Positions 1 through 10,990 are shown, counted from the first letter of the stretch. The stretch is DNA of 64,000 nt from Mycobacterium sp. 3519A (GCF_900240945.1 NZ_OESG01000014.1:2276015-2340014), one strand, 5' to 3'. The notes: generated by a model from the sequence alone, not told the origin. Numbers and translations are program-made.

Positions 1-229
1 GGCTTCCGCGCACGTGACGTCGCTCGAACGCTTCGGGGCGTTCAACCGGGCGACCTTGCAGGGTAGTCAGGTGCGGCACCCTGACGCGTTACTTGCATTG
101 CGGGTCAACGGCGTTGAGCTTTCGCCCGACCACGGCTACCCGGCGCGGATCATCGTCCCCGCCCTGCCAGGCGTGCACAACACCAAGTGGGTGTCATCCA
201 TCACCTTCCAGGCGGGCGGCGATGCGTAA
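1..229 (+). CDS. Molybdopterin-dependent oxidoreductase, C-terminal fragment
   Basis: The reading frame is open from the left edge to TAA at 227-229, so only about the last 75 residues are present. The stretch DHGYPARIIVPALPGV followed by TKWVSSITF is the typical end of the sulfite oxidase/YedY type of molybdopterin-binding oxidoreductase, where a conserved G-x-P segment precedes the final beta strands. The cofactor-binding core lies outside the window, so substrate and exact subfamily cannot be judged. The stop overlaps the next gene's ATG (222), suggesting translational coupling to a membrane protein that could anchor it or pass electrons to it; that pairing is inference. Confidence 0.75.
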   Translation, partial: ASAHVTSLERFGAFNRATLQGSQVRHPDALLALRVNGVELSPDHGYPARIIVPALPGVHNTKWVSSITFQAGGDA

Positions 230-800
230 GGCCATCACATGGTGGCGCACTGTCTACGGTGCCCACCCGCTGCATCTGCTGGTGCTGATCGCCGGATTCG
301 CGTTGGCCGGATACGTGGTCGTCACCATCGGGCCGCAGGCGTTGTGGAACCACCACGTGTGGTGGCAGTCGATCCTGGTGTGGTTCGCCGCGGCGATCAT
401 CGCCCACGACCTCGTCCTGTTCCCGATCTACGCGGCCGTCGACCGGGTGCTGTTGTCCGCTCGTCGCCGACGCCGTGCACCGGTGGCACGTAGCCGCGTG
501 CCTGCGCTGAACTACGTGCGGGTGCCGGCCATGGGTGCGGCGCTCACACTGTTGGTGTTTCTCCCTGGCATCATCAAACAAGGTGCCTTCACGTATTGGG
601 CGGCCACCGGTCAGACCCAGGACCCGTTCCTCGGACGCTGGCTACTGCTGACCGCAGTCATATTCGCGCTCAGCGCGATTGCCTACGCCATCCGCGTCAC
701 CCTTGCGCGTAACGGGCGTCGGCGTCAGGCGCTTATGGCGGCCATCGGAAAAAGCGATGGCGCGCAGGCGTCCTCGCGCGCCGGACACGGACTTGAATGA
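222..800 (+). CDS. Integral membrane protein coupled to the molybdo-oxidoreductase
   Basis: This encodes 192 residues starting at ATG 222 (MRKAITWWRTVYG), which overlaps the end of the upstream oxidoreductase by 8 nt. Longer frames from upstream starts would run through that gene and are not preferred. Four hydrophobic segments are visible: roughly residues 15-38, 48-75, 105-122 and 143-165, with an Arg-rich cytoplasmic-type loop (SARRRRRAPVARSR) between the second and third. No heme-ligand or catalytic motif is obvious. The coupling suggests a membrane partner of the molybdoenzyme, but the family is not one I can name. Confidence 0.7.
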   Translation: MRKAITWWRTVYGAHPLHLLVLIAGFALAGYVVVTIGPQALWNHHVWWQSILVWFAAAIIAHDLVLFPIYAAVDRVLLSARRRRRAPVARSRVPALNYVRVPAMGAALTLLVFLPGIIKQGAFTYWAATGQTQDPFLGRWLLLTAVIFALSAIAYAIRVTLARNGRRRQALMAAIGKSDGAQASSRAGHGLE

Positions 801-836
801 AGTTCGGACAATGTCGGGATTTCGCAGGAGGCCAAC

Positions 837-1547
837 ATGACCGTACGACGGGTGCTGATCACCGGGGCGTCGAAAGGCATCGGAAAAGCGTTGGCGGACA
901 AGCTCGCCGACGACGGTCATGAAATCATCGGGGTCGCCCGCACTGCGCCGGAGAATTTCACGGGGGAGTTCCTCGAAGTCGACCTCGGCGACCGGGCGGC
1001 GACCGCGCAAGCACTGAGCACCATCGTGGCTCAACCCGTGGACGCGGTGATCAACAACGTCGGACTGGCTTCGGTGGCCCCCATCGGTTCAGTGGACCTC
1101 GACGATCTCTTCCACACCTACGACATGAACGTGCGCACGGCGGTACAGGTTGTGCAGGCCGCACTGCCCGGCATGCTCGCCGCGGGCTGGGGTCGCATCG
1201 TCAACATCACCAGCCTGGTCACGTTGGGCATGCCCGAACGCACCGCCTACGGTGCCGCGAAGGCGGCGCTGGAGGCGTGTACCCGGACGTGGGCCGAGGA
1301 GTTGGCCCCCACGGGGATCACCGTAAACGCCGTGGCGCCCGGTCCGGTCGAGACCGAGCTGTACCGGCAACGCAGTCCGCAAGGCTCTGAGCGGGAAAGC
1401 TCGATGTTGCAACGTATTCCGGTGCGCCGGGTGGGGGACCCCTACGAAATCGCGCACACCATAAGCCATTTACTCGACAACGAGGCCGGATACCTGACCG
1501 GCCAGATCATCCGTGTCGACGGCGGCGGCAGCATCGGAGCTTCGTGA
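837..1547 (+). CDS. SDR-family oxidoreductase (3-oxoacyl-ACP reductase-like)
   Basis: A 236-residue classical short-chain dehydrogenase, the usual length for the family. It shows the TGASKGIG cofactor-binding turn near residue 10, NNVG in the central strand, Ser in the NITS segment, the YGAAK catalytic Tyr-x-x-x-Lys, and the APGPVETE segment after the active site. The C-terminal GYLTGQIIRVDGG is typical of FabG-like members. ATG 837 is preceded by AGGAGG at optimal spacing. It would reduce a keto group or oxidise an alcohol with NAD(P)H; the substrate is unknown. It is 36 bp downstream of the membrane protein gene. Confidence 0.85.
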   Translation: MTVRRVLITGASKGIGKALADKLADDGHEIIGVARTAPENFTGEFLEVDLGDRAATAQALSTIVAQPVDAVINNVGLASVAPIGSVDLDDLFHTYDMNVRTAVQVVQAALPGMLAAGWGRIVNITSLVTLGMPERTAYGAAKAALEACTRTWAEELAPTGITVNAVAPGPVETELYRQRSPQGSERESSMLQRIPVRRVGDPYEIAHTISHLLDNEAGYLTGQIIRVDGGGSIGAS

Positions 1548-1579
1548 ACTCGGGCCGCAACAGCCATCACACCTGCGCG

Positions 1580-2058
1580 GACCGACGCCCCAGTCGCGCG
1601 CCGTCTCGGCGTCCAGGATCTGGCGCGTCAACAAAAGTGGCGCGCCCGGATGCTGCCGATGATCTCGGGCCACAACAGGTTCACTCCGTCGCCGGGGACG
1701 ATCCCGAAGTCGAAGTGGGGGCGATCCTGGAGTGCAGCACCACCGGACCGTTGACCGCGGCGATCATCGGCACCTCGATGTCCAGGATGTTCATCAAGAT
1801 CTTCTTGCCTTCGCGCCAGATCTTGTCGTAGCCGGTCGGCGTGAAGAAGTCGAACCCGTCGGGCGCGATGGTGTCCATGAACGCGTCGCCGGAGCCAGTG
1901 AGAATCACGACGCGGTTGTCGCGGTCCGCACCCACCCGGTGGAAGAGTTCGACGAACTGTTCGTGCGTGCTTCCGTTGAAGACGAGCACGTCGGCGTCAT
2001 CGCGGGTGAGCCGCGCGTTGGGGAAGGCATCCCGGTATGCCTCAAAGCTGTTACCCAT
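1580..2058 (-). pseudogene. Decayed enoyl-CoA hydratase/crotonase
   Basis: From ATG 2058 (or GTG 2061) a crotonase N-terminus reads well: VLVFNGSTHEQF, NRVVILTGSGDAF, and VPMIAAVNGPVVLHS. Near 1725 the frame breaks, and the expected segment between the oxyanion-hole region and the active-site region (about 20 codons) is absent. The next frame gives RPHFDFGIVPGDGVNLLW to about 1645. A second one-base deletion shifts to a third frame reading LLTRQILDAETARDWGV, ending near 1583 where homology stops. Three consecutive crotonase blocks in three frames plus an internal deletion are strong evidence of a dead gene. Nothing indicates a mobile element caused it. Confidence 0.8.
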
Positions 2059-2140
2059 CACGTCCTCTGGTTGGTCGGAGCGTCGTGCCCCAACCTAACG
2101 GCGTGCAACGCGTCCATCGACCGTCGCGTTATCGCACTTC

Positions 2141-2157
2141 GCTATCGCCGCGATAGC
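2141..2157. promoter_or_regulatory. Perfect 8+1+8 palindrome upstream of the crotonase pseudogene
   Basis: GCTATCGC and its exact complement GCGATAGC flank a single central C. A further TATCGC copy lies just upstream (2130-2135). It sits about 85 bp before the crotonase pseudogene start on the minus strand, a typical place for a TetR/FadR-type operator. No regulator gene is adjacent, so ligand and protein are unknown. Confidence 0.4.
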
Positions 2158-2792
2158 CCTTGTCGATGACGCTTCGTCTGCCCAACTGCGCCAAGCGATC
2201 CGGCACGTCGTTGTTCGCTGATCTTGCATCCCGGCGACGGCACACCGGGTTGCGGCGACCGCCCCCGGCGCGCGTACGCCGCCGTCAGCCAACCGATGAA
2301 AATTTGCCATAACTGCGTAGGGCCGCACAGTTACGACGAAAAGGGCACTTCGACGTGTGCAACAGACGGTAGCCATTGGATGCCGTGGACACCTTTACGT
2401 TTTACTCGATGGTGTCACCACGTGACGAAATGAGAATCTTCAGACACGCTCAGCAAAATGTTGCTCGGCTCGTCTATTGTGCGACAATTCGACCCGGACA
2501 TGCCGATCACTTGATTAGCAAATTCCCAGCATTTAACAATACTTTTGCCAAATATGACTACCGCCGTTTTCAATACTCTGCTTCGATGCATGGTCCAGGT
2601 ACCCCGGGATCGGCCAATTCACACTGGTGACGACTACTGCGCATCGTCGTCGCGATCGACCCTCAACCGCACGGTCGGCGGGCTGTAGACCACCGTGCGG
2701 CCACTACGGCGAGTTTGCTAGTGTCGCATCAAGTGTGTGCTGGCGATGTAGACCGTCCATCCGACGAACGAGACAGGCATCGCGTGGCTGGG

Positions 2793-2820
2793 AGTCATTT
2801 CCCATAACTGGGAAACGACT
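2793..2820. promoter_or_regulatory. Long interrupted palindrome upstream of the PKS gene
   Basis: The arms are AGTC-A-TTTCCC on the left and GGGAAA-C-GACT on the right, around the hexamer ATAACT. Ten of eleven arm positions pair, with one A/C mismatch. It could be a protein operator or an RNA hairpin in a long leader about 410 bp ahead of the PKS start. No poly-T follows, so it is not a standard intrinsic terminator. Confidence 0.45.
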
Positions 2821-3231
2821 GATACGTTGACCGGCATGTTTGCGGTGACTTGTCCGAGGGGGCGCGCGCAGGCCTGACGATCACAGGGGGTTATTGTGAC
2901 TGTCGACGTAGCAGCGGACTTTGCCGAACCGGCGGTTACACCATCGCTGGACCACGTCTCAGAAGGAGGCGTGGCAGCCGGTAGAGGCCTATTGCACGTG
3001 CGTGGACTAGGCAGCTATGGGTGGCAAGGACGACAACATTGGTTTTCAGCAGTCGCAATTCCAGACGCGCATCTGCATAGCCTGCGGAGCCGCTGCCGAC
3101 TTGCCGTCGCCCTCATTTGGCCTCAGGCTTGAGCCACAGAATTTCCCGTTTTCCCGTAAATAGAAACGCAGTCCTGCAAAAATTCGAACCCGGGTCTGCG
3201 AAGCCAGACGCTGACGAGAGGTAACTCTGAC

Positions 3232-6200
3232 GTGGATCAACATCCCATTGCTGTCATCGGAATGGCCTGCAGGCTGCCTGGGGGAGTCAATTCCCCCGAG
3301 CAGCTGTGGGACGCGCTGATAGGCGGTGCGGACCTGGTCACGGAGATCCCCTCGGACCGGTGGGACGTCGACGAGTTCTACGACCCCGAGCCGGGCGTGC
3401 CGGGCCGGTCGCCATGCAAGTGGGGCGGGTTCCTGGACGACGTCTCCGGCTTCGATCCCGACTTCTTCGGTATCAGCGAGCGCGAAGCGACTGCGATGGA
3501 TCCGCAGCACCGCCTCTTGCTCGAAGCATCGTGGGAGGCGATGGAGCACGCCGGCCTGACGCCGACGGCCATGGCCGGTTCGCTGACAGGCGTGTTCGTC
3601 GGTCTGACAGTAAACGACTACGAATTGCTGGCAGCCAACACCGATGTACTGGAAGGGCCGTACGGGGTCACCGGCGCGAACTTCAGCATCGCGTCGGGGC
3701 GCATCGCGCACGCGCTCGGACTCCACGGGCCCGCGATCACCGTCGACACCGCGTGCTCGTCGGGTCTGCTCACCGTTCACATGGCCTGCCGCAGCCTGAT
3801 TGACGGCGAGAGCGACCTCGCCCTCGCGGGCGGCGCCAACGTGATGCTGGATCCGCGCCGGTTCGCCGGTGGCTCCGCGGCGGGCATGCTGTCGCCCACC
3901 GGACGCTGCCACGCCTTCGACGTCGCGGCCGACGGGTTCGCGCCCGGTGAGGGTGTCGCCATCGTGCTACTCAAGCGGTTGGCCGACGCGCAGCGGGACG
4001 GCGACCGGATCCTCGCGGTGTTGCGCGGCACGGCCGCGAACCAGGACGGCCGCACCGAGACCATCACGACGCCGTCGCGCAACGCGCAGATGGCGGTGTA
4101 CCGGGCGGCGTTGGCGCGCGCCGACGTCGACCCGAACACGATCGGCATGGTCGAGGCCCACGGCCCAGGAACCCCGATGGGCGATCCCATCGAATACGCG
4201 AGCCTGGCAACCCTTTACGGAGTGCAGGGGTCCTGCGCGCTGGGGTCGGTGAAGAGCAACATCGGGCACACGCAGTCCGCCGCCGGCGCGTTCGGGCTGA
4301 TGAAGGCCGTGCTCGCTGTGCAGCACGGTGTGGTTCCGCAGAACCTGCACTTCAACCGGCTGCCCGACCAGATGGCCGAAATCGACACGAACCTCTTTGT
4401 GCCGCAGACGAACACCCCGTGGCCGACAACGGGTCAGCATCCGCGCCGGGCGGCGGTCTCGTCCTACGGCATGTCGGGCACCAACGTGCACGCCATCGTC
4501 GAACAGGCACCCGAGACCATGACCACGCACGAGGATGCGCACACCCCGAACGGATCGCTGCTGTTCGCGCTCTCGTCGACATCCGCCGACGAACTGCGCC
4601 AGACCTCCGGTCAACTGGCCAACTGGCTCGAATCGCGCGACAGTCACGTGGCGCTGCAGGATTTGGGGTACACGCTGGCGCGCAGGCGCGCGCATCGCCC
4701 GGTGCGGACCGCCGTCGTCGCAAGCGATTCCGAGGGATTGATCACCGCGTTGCGGGAGGTCGCCGACGGCGACGCGCCGTACCAGCCCGCCGTTGGCCGC
4801 GACGATCGCGGGCCGGTGTGGGTGTTCTCCGGCCAGGGCTCGCAGTGGGCCGCGATGGGCGCCCAACTACTCGCCACCGAACCGGTTTTCGCTGCGGCCG
4901 TTGCCGAACTGGAGCCGCTGATCGCAAAGGAAGCTGGCTTCTCGGTGGCCGACGCGATCGCGGCGCCCGAGACGGTGACTGCCATCGACCAGGTCCAGCC
5001 GGCCATCTTCACGATGCAGGTCGCGCTGGCCGCGACGATGAAGGCGTACGGGGTGGCGCCCGGTGCGGTGATCGGCCACTCGATGGGTGAGGCCGCTGCG
5101 GCGGTGGTGTCAGGCGCGCTGTCGATGGAGGACGGGGTGCGCGTCATCTGCCGCCGCTCGCGGCTGATGTCGAAGATCGCAGGCTCAGGAGCCATGGCGT
5201 CGGTCGAACTGCCTGCTCCGCAGGTGATTTCGGAGTTGATGTCTCGCGGCATCAGCGACGTCGTGGTGGCCGTCGTCGCCTCGCCGGAGTCCACGGTGAT
5301 CGGTGGCGACACCCAGACCGTTCGCGACCTGGTGGCCGAATGGGAGCAGCGCGACGTGATGGCACGCGAAGTGGCCGTCGACGTCGCATCGCACTCGCCG
5401 CAGGTCGACCCGATTCTCGACGACCTGACGGATGCGCTCGCCGAGATCAACCCGTTGACCCCGGAGATCCCGTACTACTCGGCCACCTCGTTCGATCCCC
5501 GCGAGCATCCGGTGTGCGACGCCTACTACTGGGTGGATAACCTCCGGCACACGGTGCGCTTCGCGGCGGCGATGCAGGCCGCGCTGGAGGACGGCTTCCG
5601 TGTGTTCGCCGAACTGTCGCCGCATCCGCTGCTGACCCACGCCGTCGGTCAGAACGGCCGCAGTCTCGGCATTCCGCTGGCCGCGCTCGCTGCCATGCGA
5701 CGCGAACAGGAACTGCCCAACGGGCTGCTCGACTTCCTGGCCGATCTGCACAACGCAGGCGCCGCAGTCGATTTCTCGGTGCTGTACCCGGCAGGCGAGT
5801 TGGTCGACGCGCCGCTGCCGACCTGGACGCGCCGTCCGCTGCTGCTGTCGCGGGATGCGCGCGACTCCCGTGCGCAGGGCCGGTGCACCGTTCCCGCGCA
5901 TCCGCTGATGGGTGCTCACGTGCGCCTCAACGAGGAGCCCGAACGCCACGTCTGGCAGGCCGAGGTCGGCACCGACGCGCATCCGTGGCTGGGCGATCAC
6001 CAGATCCACAACGCTGCAGCGCTTCCCGGCGCCGCGTACTGCGAGATGGCGCTGTCCGCGGCGAATGCGGTGTACGGCAACGCTTCCGAGGTTCGCGACA
6101 TCACGTTCGAGCAGATGCTGCTGCTCGACGAGCAGACCCCGGTCGGCGCCGTCGCCACCCTGGAGGGCCGCGAAGTCGCCAAGTTCGCGGTCGAGTCCAC

Positions 6201-9200
6201 GGATGACGGCGAACACGCGCGCCACGCCAGCGCGGTCCTGCACGCTGTCGACGACGTCGAGGCTCCGGCGTCGCGCGACGTCGTCGACCTGCTCGCGGCT
6301 CACCCGTGCCGGGTCGACGGGGAGCAGATCCGGCAGTGGATGGCGAAGCGAGGCCTGGTGTTCGGTCCCGCGTTCGCCGGTCTTGCCGTGGCCTACACCG
6401 CCGAGGGCAGTGGCGCGACGGTGCTCGCGGAAGTGGCACTGCCCGCCTCCATTCGCTCCGAACAGGCCGGCTACCTCGTCCACCCGGCGTTGTTGGACGC
6501 GTGCTTCCAGTCGGTGGCCGCACATCCGAGCGTCGGCGAAGTCGCCAACGGGGGCATGCTGCTGCCGTTGGGGGTCCGCCACCTCCGCGCCTACGGCCCC
6601 GCCAACCGCGCGCGGTACTGCTACGCGCAGGTGACCGAGGCCGGGGCCGCGGGCGTCGAGGCCGACATCGACATCCTGGACGAGGACGGGCACGCGCTGA
6701 TCACCGTTCGCGGGCTGAAGATGGGCACCGGCGTGTCGCAGGCCAGCGAGCGCGATCGGGTGCTCGGCGAGCGGTTGCTCACCATCGAATGGGAGCAGCG
6801 TGAACTGCCGGAGGTGGCCGACGCCCATCCGGGTGCCTGGCTGGTCATCAGCACCTCGGCGACCGCGGAGTCGAATGCGGCGAATCTGGCCGACGCGTTG
6901 AAAGCCGCTGGCGCACAGTGCACGTCGATGTCCTGGTCGCAGCGTGCCGACCATCAGCGCAACACCCAACTGCTGCGCGAACACCTCGCCACTGACGGCT
7001 TCGACGGTGTGGTCGTGCTGACCGGTCCCAGGAACGGCAGCCTCGACGACGAACTCGCGGTCCGCGGCGGCGAGTACGTGCGTCACGTCGTGCGCATCGT
7101 CCGCGAACTGCCGGAGGTGCCCGGTGAACCGCGCCTGTACCTGATCACCAGTGACGCGCAGACCGTCCGCGACGGCGAGCAGGCGAACCTGGAACAGGCG
7201 GGGCTGCGCGGTCTGATGCGGGTGCTGGGCACCGAGCATCCGCAACTCCGCGGCACCCAGATCGACATCGACGACCGCACCGGTGGTGAGCAACTCGCAC
7301 AGCAACTGCTGGCACGGTCCGACGAGGACGAGACCGCGTGGCGCGACGGCCAGTGGTACGTGGCGCGCCTGACCGCTACTCCGCTGCGTGCCGATGAGCG
7401 GCAGACCGCAGACGTCGACTACGAGCGTCACGGCGTCCGGCTGCAGATTCGCACCCCTGGTGATCTCGAGTCCATGGAACTCGTTGCCTTCGAGCGGGTT
7501 TCGCCCGGACCAGGTCAGATCGAAGTCGCCGTGACCGCGTCGAGCATCAACTTCGCTGACGTCCTCATCGCGTTCGGTCGCTACCCGACCTTCGAGGGCA
7601 GGCTGCCGGAGTTGGGTACCGACTTCGCGGGTGTGGTGACAGCGGTGGGGCCAGGTGTGACGGACCACAAGGTCGGTGACCGCGTCGGTGGCCTCTCCGG
7701 AAACGGCTGCTGGAGCACCTTCGTCACCTGCGACGCCAATCTCGCCGTCACGTTGCCGCCCGGCCTGACGGAAGGTGAAGCGGCCGCGACGACGACCGCG
7801 CACGCCACCGCCTGGTACGGCCTGCACGATCTGGCCAGAATCCGCAGCGGCGATCGCGTGCTGATCCACTCCGCGACGGGCGGGGTTGGGCAGGCGGCCA
7901 TCGCGATAGCCCGTGCGGTCGGCGCCGAGATCTTCGCCACCGCGGGCAGCGAAGAGCGTCGTCAACTGTTGCGCGACATGGGTATCCAGCATGTCTACGA
8001 CTCGCGCAGCACGGATTTCGCCGACGAGATTCGCAGGGACACCGACGGCGGCGGCGTGGACATCGTGCTCAACTCGGTAACCGGCGCCGCGCAACGGGCC
8101 GGGATTGAGCTACTGGCGCTCGGCGGACGCTTCGTCGAGATCGGCAAGCGCGACATCTACGGCGACAGCAAGCTGGGCCTGTTCCCGTTCCGCCGCAACC
8201 TGGCCTTCTTCGGCGTCGACCTGGCGCTGATGTCGGTCAGTCACCCGCAACAGGTGCGCAACCTGCTGAAGAAGGTGTACCGGCTCACCGCGGAAGGCTC
8301 GCTTCCCAAGCCGGAAAGCACGCACTATCCGCTCGCCGACGCCGCCACCGCGATCCGGGTGATCGGCGGTGCCCAGCACACCGGCAAGCTGGTGCTCGAC
8401 ATCCCGCGGGTCGGCCAGGCCAGCGTGGTGGTGCCGCCAGAGCAGGCGCAGATCCTGCGCAACGACGGTTCCTACATCATCACCGGTGGGCTCGGCGGGC
8501 TTGGTCTGTTCCTCGCGGAGAAGATGGCCGCGGCCGGTGCGGGTCGCATCGTCTTGACGTCACGGTCCCAGCCAAGTGACAAGGCGCTGGAGACAATCGA
8601 TCTCATCCGGGCGATGGGTGCGGACATCGTCGTCGAGTGTGGCGACATCACCGCGCCCGGTACCGCTAAGCGATTGGTGGCGGCGGCGACCGCGACCGGG
8701 CTTCCGTTGCGCGGCGTGCTGCACGCGGCCGCCGTTGTCGAGGACGCAACGCTGCAGAACATCACCGACGAACTGATCGAACGCGACTGGGCGCCGAAGG
8801 TCTATGGAGCGTGGCACCTGCACCGGGCGACGGCCTCGCAGCCGCTCGACTGGTTCTGCTCCTTCTCCTCGGCGGCCGCGCTGGTGGGTTCGCCGGGACA
8901 GGGTGCGTACGCGGCAGCGAACAGCTGGCTCGATGCGTTCACCAAATGGCGTCGGGCTCAAGGCCTTCCGGGTACAGCAATTGCGTGGGGCGCATGGGCC
9001 GAGGTGGGACGTGCCACCGCGGTGGCTGAAGCCGAGGAAACGGCGATCACCCCGGAGGAGGGCGCCTACGCATTCCAGGCGTTGCTGCGCCACGACCGGC
9101 CATACACCGGATATGCCCCGCTTTCGGGTTCGCCATGGTTCACCGCGCTCGCCAAACGCAGCCGGTTCGCCGAGCGGCTGCAGGTGGCCAGCCAAAGTTC

Positions 9201-9498
9201 AACGGACACAAGTAGAGTGCTCGACGAACTGAACTCGATGCCGAAGGAGGAATGGCCAACCCGGCTGCGGCGCTTGGTGTCCGATCAGGTCGGCGTGATA
9301 CTGCGTCGCTCCATCGACCCGGACCGCCCCCTTTCCGAATACGGGCTCGATTCGCTGGGAAACCTCGAGCTGCGTACTCACATCAAAGCCGAGACGGGAG
9401 TCCGCATCACGTCCGCGGACATCACCACCATCCAGGGCTTGGCCTCACTGTTGTGCGAGAAATTGGCGTCTTCCCCCACCGCTCCAGCGCGGTCCTGA
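3232..9498 (+). CDS. Mycocerosic acid synthase-like iterative type I polyketide synthase
   Basis: A 2088-residue single-module PKS with the Mas/Pks5 order KS-AT-DH-ER-KR-ACP. The KS has DTACSSG with active Cys175. The AT has [10 protein letters not shown] and GHSMGE with Ser617, the motif of methylmalonyl-using Mas enzymes. The DH helix has His923 in [10 protein letters not shown], where the usual Gly is Asn as in Mas proteins. The ER has an ATGGVGQAA nucleotide site near residue 1550, the KR has TGGLGGLG near 1752 with Tyr in GAYAAANSW, and the ACP has DSLG with Ser2041. GTG 3232 follows a GAGAGG ribosome site. It should extend fatty acyl starters with methylmalonyl-CoA into methyl-branched chains for the trehalose glycolipid made by the downstream genes. 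This resembles Pks5 of lipooligosaccharide loci, but the exact orthologue cannot be settled by eye. Confidence 0.93.
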   Translation: MDQHPIAVIGMACRLPGGVNSPEQLWDALIGGADLVTEIPSDRWDVDEFYDPEPGVPGRSPCKWGGFLDDVSGFDPDFFGISEREATAMDPQHRLLLEASWEAMEHAGLTPTAMAGSLTGVFVGLTVNDYELLAANTDVLEGPYGVTGANFSIASGRIAHALGLHGPAITVDTACSSGLLTVHMACRSLIDGESDLALAGGANVMLDPRRFAGGSAAGMLSPTGRCHAFDVAADGFAPGEGVAIVLLKRLADAQRDGDRILAVLRGTAANQDGRTETITTPSRNAQMAVYRAALARADVDPNTIGMVEAHGPGTPMGDPIEYASLATLYGVQGSCALGSVKSNIGHTQSAAGAFGLMKAVLAVQHGVVPQNLHFNRLPDQMAEIDTNLFVPQTNTPWPTTGQHPRRAAVSSYGMSGTNVHAIVEQAPETMTTHEDAHTPNGSLLFALSSTSADELRQTSGQLANWLESRDSHVALQDLGYTLARRRAHRPVRTAVVASDSEGLITALREVADGDAPYQPAVGRDDRGPVWVFSGQGSQWAAMGAQLLATEPVFAAAVAELEPLIAKEAGFSVADAIAAPETVTAIDQVQPAIFTMQVALAATMKAYGVAPGAVIGHSMGEAAAAVVSGALSMEDGVRVICRRSRLMSKIAGSGAMASVELPAPQVISELMSRGISDVVVAVVASPESTVIGGDTQTVRDLVAEWEQRDVMAREVAVDVASHSPQVDPILDDLTDALAEINPLTPEIPYYSATSFDPREHPVCDAYYWVDNLRHTVRFAAAMQAALEDGFRVFAELSPHPLLTHAVGQNGRSLGIPLAALAAMRREQELPNGLLDFLADLHNAGAAVDFSVLYPAGELVDAPLPTWTRRPLLLSRDARDSRAQGRCTVPAHPLMGAHVRLNEEPERHVWQAEVGTDAHPWLGDHQIHNAAALPGAAYCEMALSAANAVYGNASEVRDITFEQMLLLDEQTPVGAVATLEGREVAKFAVESTDDGEHARHASAVLHAVDDVEAPASRDVVDLLAAHPCRVDGEQIRQWMAKRGLVFGPAFAGLAVAYTAEGSGATVLAEVALPASIRSEQAGYLVHPALLDACFQSVAAHPSVGEVANGGMLLPLGVRHLRAYGPANRARYCYAQVTEAGAAGVEADIDILDEDGHALITVRGLKMGTGVSQASERDRVLGERLLTIEWEQRELPEVADAHPGAWLVISTSATAESNAANLADALKAAGAQCTSMSWSQRADHQRNTQLLREHLATDGFDGVVVLTGPRNGSLDDELAVRGGEYVRHVVRIVRELPEVPGEPRLYLITSDAQTVRDGEQANLEQAGLRGLMRVLGTEHPQLRGTQIDIDDRTGGEQLAQQLLARSDEDETAWRDGQWYVARLTATPLRADERQTADVDYERHGVRLQIRTPGDLESMELVAFERVSPGPGQIEVAVTASSINFADVLIAFGRYPTFEGRLPELGTDFAGVVTAVGPGVTDHKVGDRVGGLSGNGCWSTFVTCDANLAVTLPPGLTEGEAAATTTAHATAWYGLHDLARIRSGDRVLIHSATGGVGQAAIAIARAVGAEIFATAGSEERRQLLRDMGIQHVYDSRSTDFADEIRRDTDGGGVDIVLNSVTGAAQRAGIELLALGGRFVEIGKRDIYGDSKLGLFPFRRNLAFFGVDLALMSVSHPQQVRNLLKKVYRLTAEGSLPKPESTHYPLADAATAIRVIGGAQHTGKLVLDIPRVGQASVVVPPEQAQILRNDGSYIITGGLGGLGLFLAEKMAAAGAGRIVLTSRSQPSDKALETIDLIRAMGADIVVECGDITAPGTAKRLVAAATATGLPLRGVLHAAAVVEDATLQNITDELIERDWAPKVYGAWHLHRATASQPLDWFCSFSSAAALVGSPGQGAYAAANSWLDAFTKWRRAQGLPGTAIAWGAWAEVGRATAVAEAEETAITPEEGAYAFQALLRHDRPYTGYAPLSGSPWFTALAKRSRFAERLQVASQSSTDTSRVLDELNSMPKEEWPTRLRRLVSDQVGVILRRSIDPDRPLSEYGLDSLGNLELRTHIKAETGVRITSADITTIQGLASLLCEKLASSPTAPARS

Positions 9499-9544
9499 CG
9501 TCGAAATGTCCGGTGGATCCAGGTATTCGAGTGGAGGAGAGGCA

Positions 9545-10990
9545 ATGTTCATAGGAGGCGGATCGGCGGGCGTCGGCCTGGTCACCGGCAGATTAGAGGA
9601 CTGGGATCCCGGCAGCGGATCCGTCGTGTCGTGGCACGGCTCAGCCGCATCGCGCGAGAAGGCGCGACACGCGCCGGTGAGCCCGGTACCGATCGGGTAC
9701 ATGCAAGCCGGGCACCTGCGTGGCTTCGTCGAGTTCGCCGATCGCGGAGTCGACTACTCGCGGGTGGTGATGGGCTCGTGGGATGTTCCTGGGCGCTGCG
9801 ACATTCGCACGATGACCTACGTCATCAACGCGCACCTTCGCCGGCACGAGACCTATCGCAGCTGGTTCGAATACGTCGACTACAAGAACATCGTTCGCCA
9901 CACGATCGCCGATCCGCGCGATATCGAGTTCGTGCCAACCAGACACGGCCAGCTGACCCCGACGCAGTGGCACGAACTGCTGATGTCGACGCCCGATCCG
10001 CTGCAGTGGGATTGCTTCAGCTTCGGCGTCATCCAATACGACACGCATTTCGCGTTCTACGTAATCGTCGACCACCTGCACTGCGATCCCGCCCTGATCA
10101 CCGGGCTGTACGCAGAGATCGTGGCGATGTACCGCGCTCTCGTGGCGGGCGGCGCCCCGGTGCCGCTGCCGCCGACTGGCAGCCACGACGCTTTCTGTGT
10201 GCGTGAACGGCAGTACACCGCGAACCTGACCGTCGATTCCCCGCAGGTGAAGAAGTGGATCGAGTTCGCGGAGCGCAACGGCGGCACGCTGCCCGACTTC
10301 CCGCTGCCACTCGGTGACCAGTCGATCGCCTGCGGCGGCGACCTGGTCGTCGAGAAGTTCCTCGACCCGGAGCAGACGGAGAAGTTCGAAATACGCTGCG
10401 CGGAAGCCGGTGTGCGGTTCAGCGGCGGGTTGTTCGCCTGCGCCGCGATCGCGCACTACGAGCTGACAGGCGCCGACACCTACTACGGGCTCACGCCGAT
10501 CGACAAGCGCAGTACTCCCGAGGAGTACACGACGATGGGCTGGTTCACCGGGATCGTTCCGATCACGGTGCCGATCGATTCGACCTCCTTCGAGGAGACC
10601 GCACGGGCGACGCAGGCCTCCTTCGACGACAACGCCGAACTGGCGCACGTGCCGTTCGATCACGTGCTGGAGCTGGCGCCGTGGCTGCGCAGGTACGGAC
10701 CGCAGTACACGATGATGAACTACATGGACGCGGGGCTTCCTCCGCTGTCGGCCGTCGTCGCCTCCGCGTTGCGGGATGCGAATGCGACCGCCTACATCGA
10801 CGGCAGGACACCGGCTTTCCTGTACTCCTCGTTCATCCGGCTCTTCGACGAGGTTTCGCTGATGGTGTCGTTCCCCAACAACCCGGTCGCGCGGGAATCG
10901 GTGCTCCGCTATGTCGAGGTGCTGAAGTCCGTGTTCGTCCGCGCCGCCGAGGGCTACGACGTGGTGGCGCCGCTGCGCAACGTCGTCTAG
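9545..10990 (+). CDS. PapA-type polyketide-associated acyltransferase
   Basis: 481 residues with the condensation-like acyltransferase fold of mycobacterial Pap proteins. The HxxxD catalytic motif is HLHCD (His177, Asp181). I chose ATG 9545 over an in-frame ATG at 9506 because GGAGGAG lies just before it and because MFIGG followed by LEDWDPGSG matches the start of PapA family members. It begins 46 bp after the PKS stop. The expected role is to move the PKS-made acyl chain onto a hydroxyl of trehalose or a partly acylated trehalose in the cytoplasm. It resembles PapA1/A2/A3/A4 more than the wax-type PapA5. Confidence 0.9.
   Translation: MFIGGGSAGVGLVTGRLEDWDPGSGSVVSWHGSAASREKARHAPVSPVPIGYMQAGHLRGFVEFADRGVDYSRVVMGSWDVPGRCDIRTMTYVINAHLRRHETYRSWFEYVDYKNIVRHTIADPRDIEFVPTRHGQLTPTQWHELLMSTPDPLQWDCFSFGVIQYDTHFAFYVIVDHLHCDPALITGLYAEIVAMYRALVAGGAPVPLPPTGSHDAFCVRERQYTANLTVDSPQVKKWIEFAERNGGTLPDFPLPLGDQSIACGGDLVVEKFLDPEQTEKFEIRCAEAGVRFSGGLFACAAIAHYELTGADTYYGLTPIDKRSTPEEYTTMGWFTGIVPITVPIDSTSFEETARATQASFDDNAELAHVPFDHVLELAPWLRRYGPQYTMMNYMDAGLPPLSAVVASALRDANATAYIDGRTPAFLYSSFIRLFDEVSLMVSFPNNPVARESVLRYVEVLKSVFVRAAEGYDVVAPLRNVV

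Larger units (their letters stand above)
2059..3231. other. Gene-poor, relatively AT-rich upstream region of the lipid locus
   Basis: About 1.17 kb without a supported gene. Base composition is clearly more AT-rich than the flanks between about 2290 and 2620, as is common upstream of mycobacterial surface-lipid PKS loci where xenogeneic silencers bind. It contains the palindrome at 2141, an inverted repeat with arms TAACTG (2310-2315) and CAGTTA (2328-2333), and a long inverted repeat at 2793-2820. The nonamer CCATAACTG occurs at both 2307 and 2802. A short frame from GTG 2896 to 3132 has no recognisable homology. The region probably carries the promoter for the PKS operon; no clear -35/-10 pair could be fixed by eye. 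Confidence 0.6.

Noticed and set aside
2376..2630. 84-codon frame in the AT-rich region
   Set aside because: No homology, no ribosome site and composition unlike coding DNA of this genome.
2896..3132. 78-codon frame from GTG 2896 with a GGGGG ribosome-like site
   Set aside because: No recognisable homology, uneven codon use and a Trp/His/Arg-rich second half; it may be part of a leader but is not supported as a gene.
3183..3205. TTCGAACCCGGGTCTGCG resembles a tRNA T-arm end
   Set aside because: No acceptor stem, D-arm or anticodon arm can be paired with it; chance resemblance just upstream of the PKS start.
5185..8094. 969-codon open frame on the minus strand opposite the PKS
   Set aside because: The PKS reading is certain from its domain motifs. 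Long antisense frames are expected in high-GC DNA; this one is rich in Arg/Gly/Gln/His and shows no recognisable domain.
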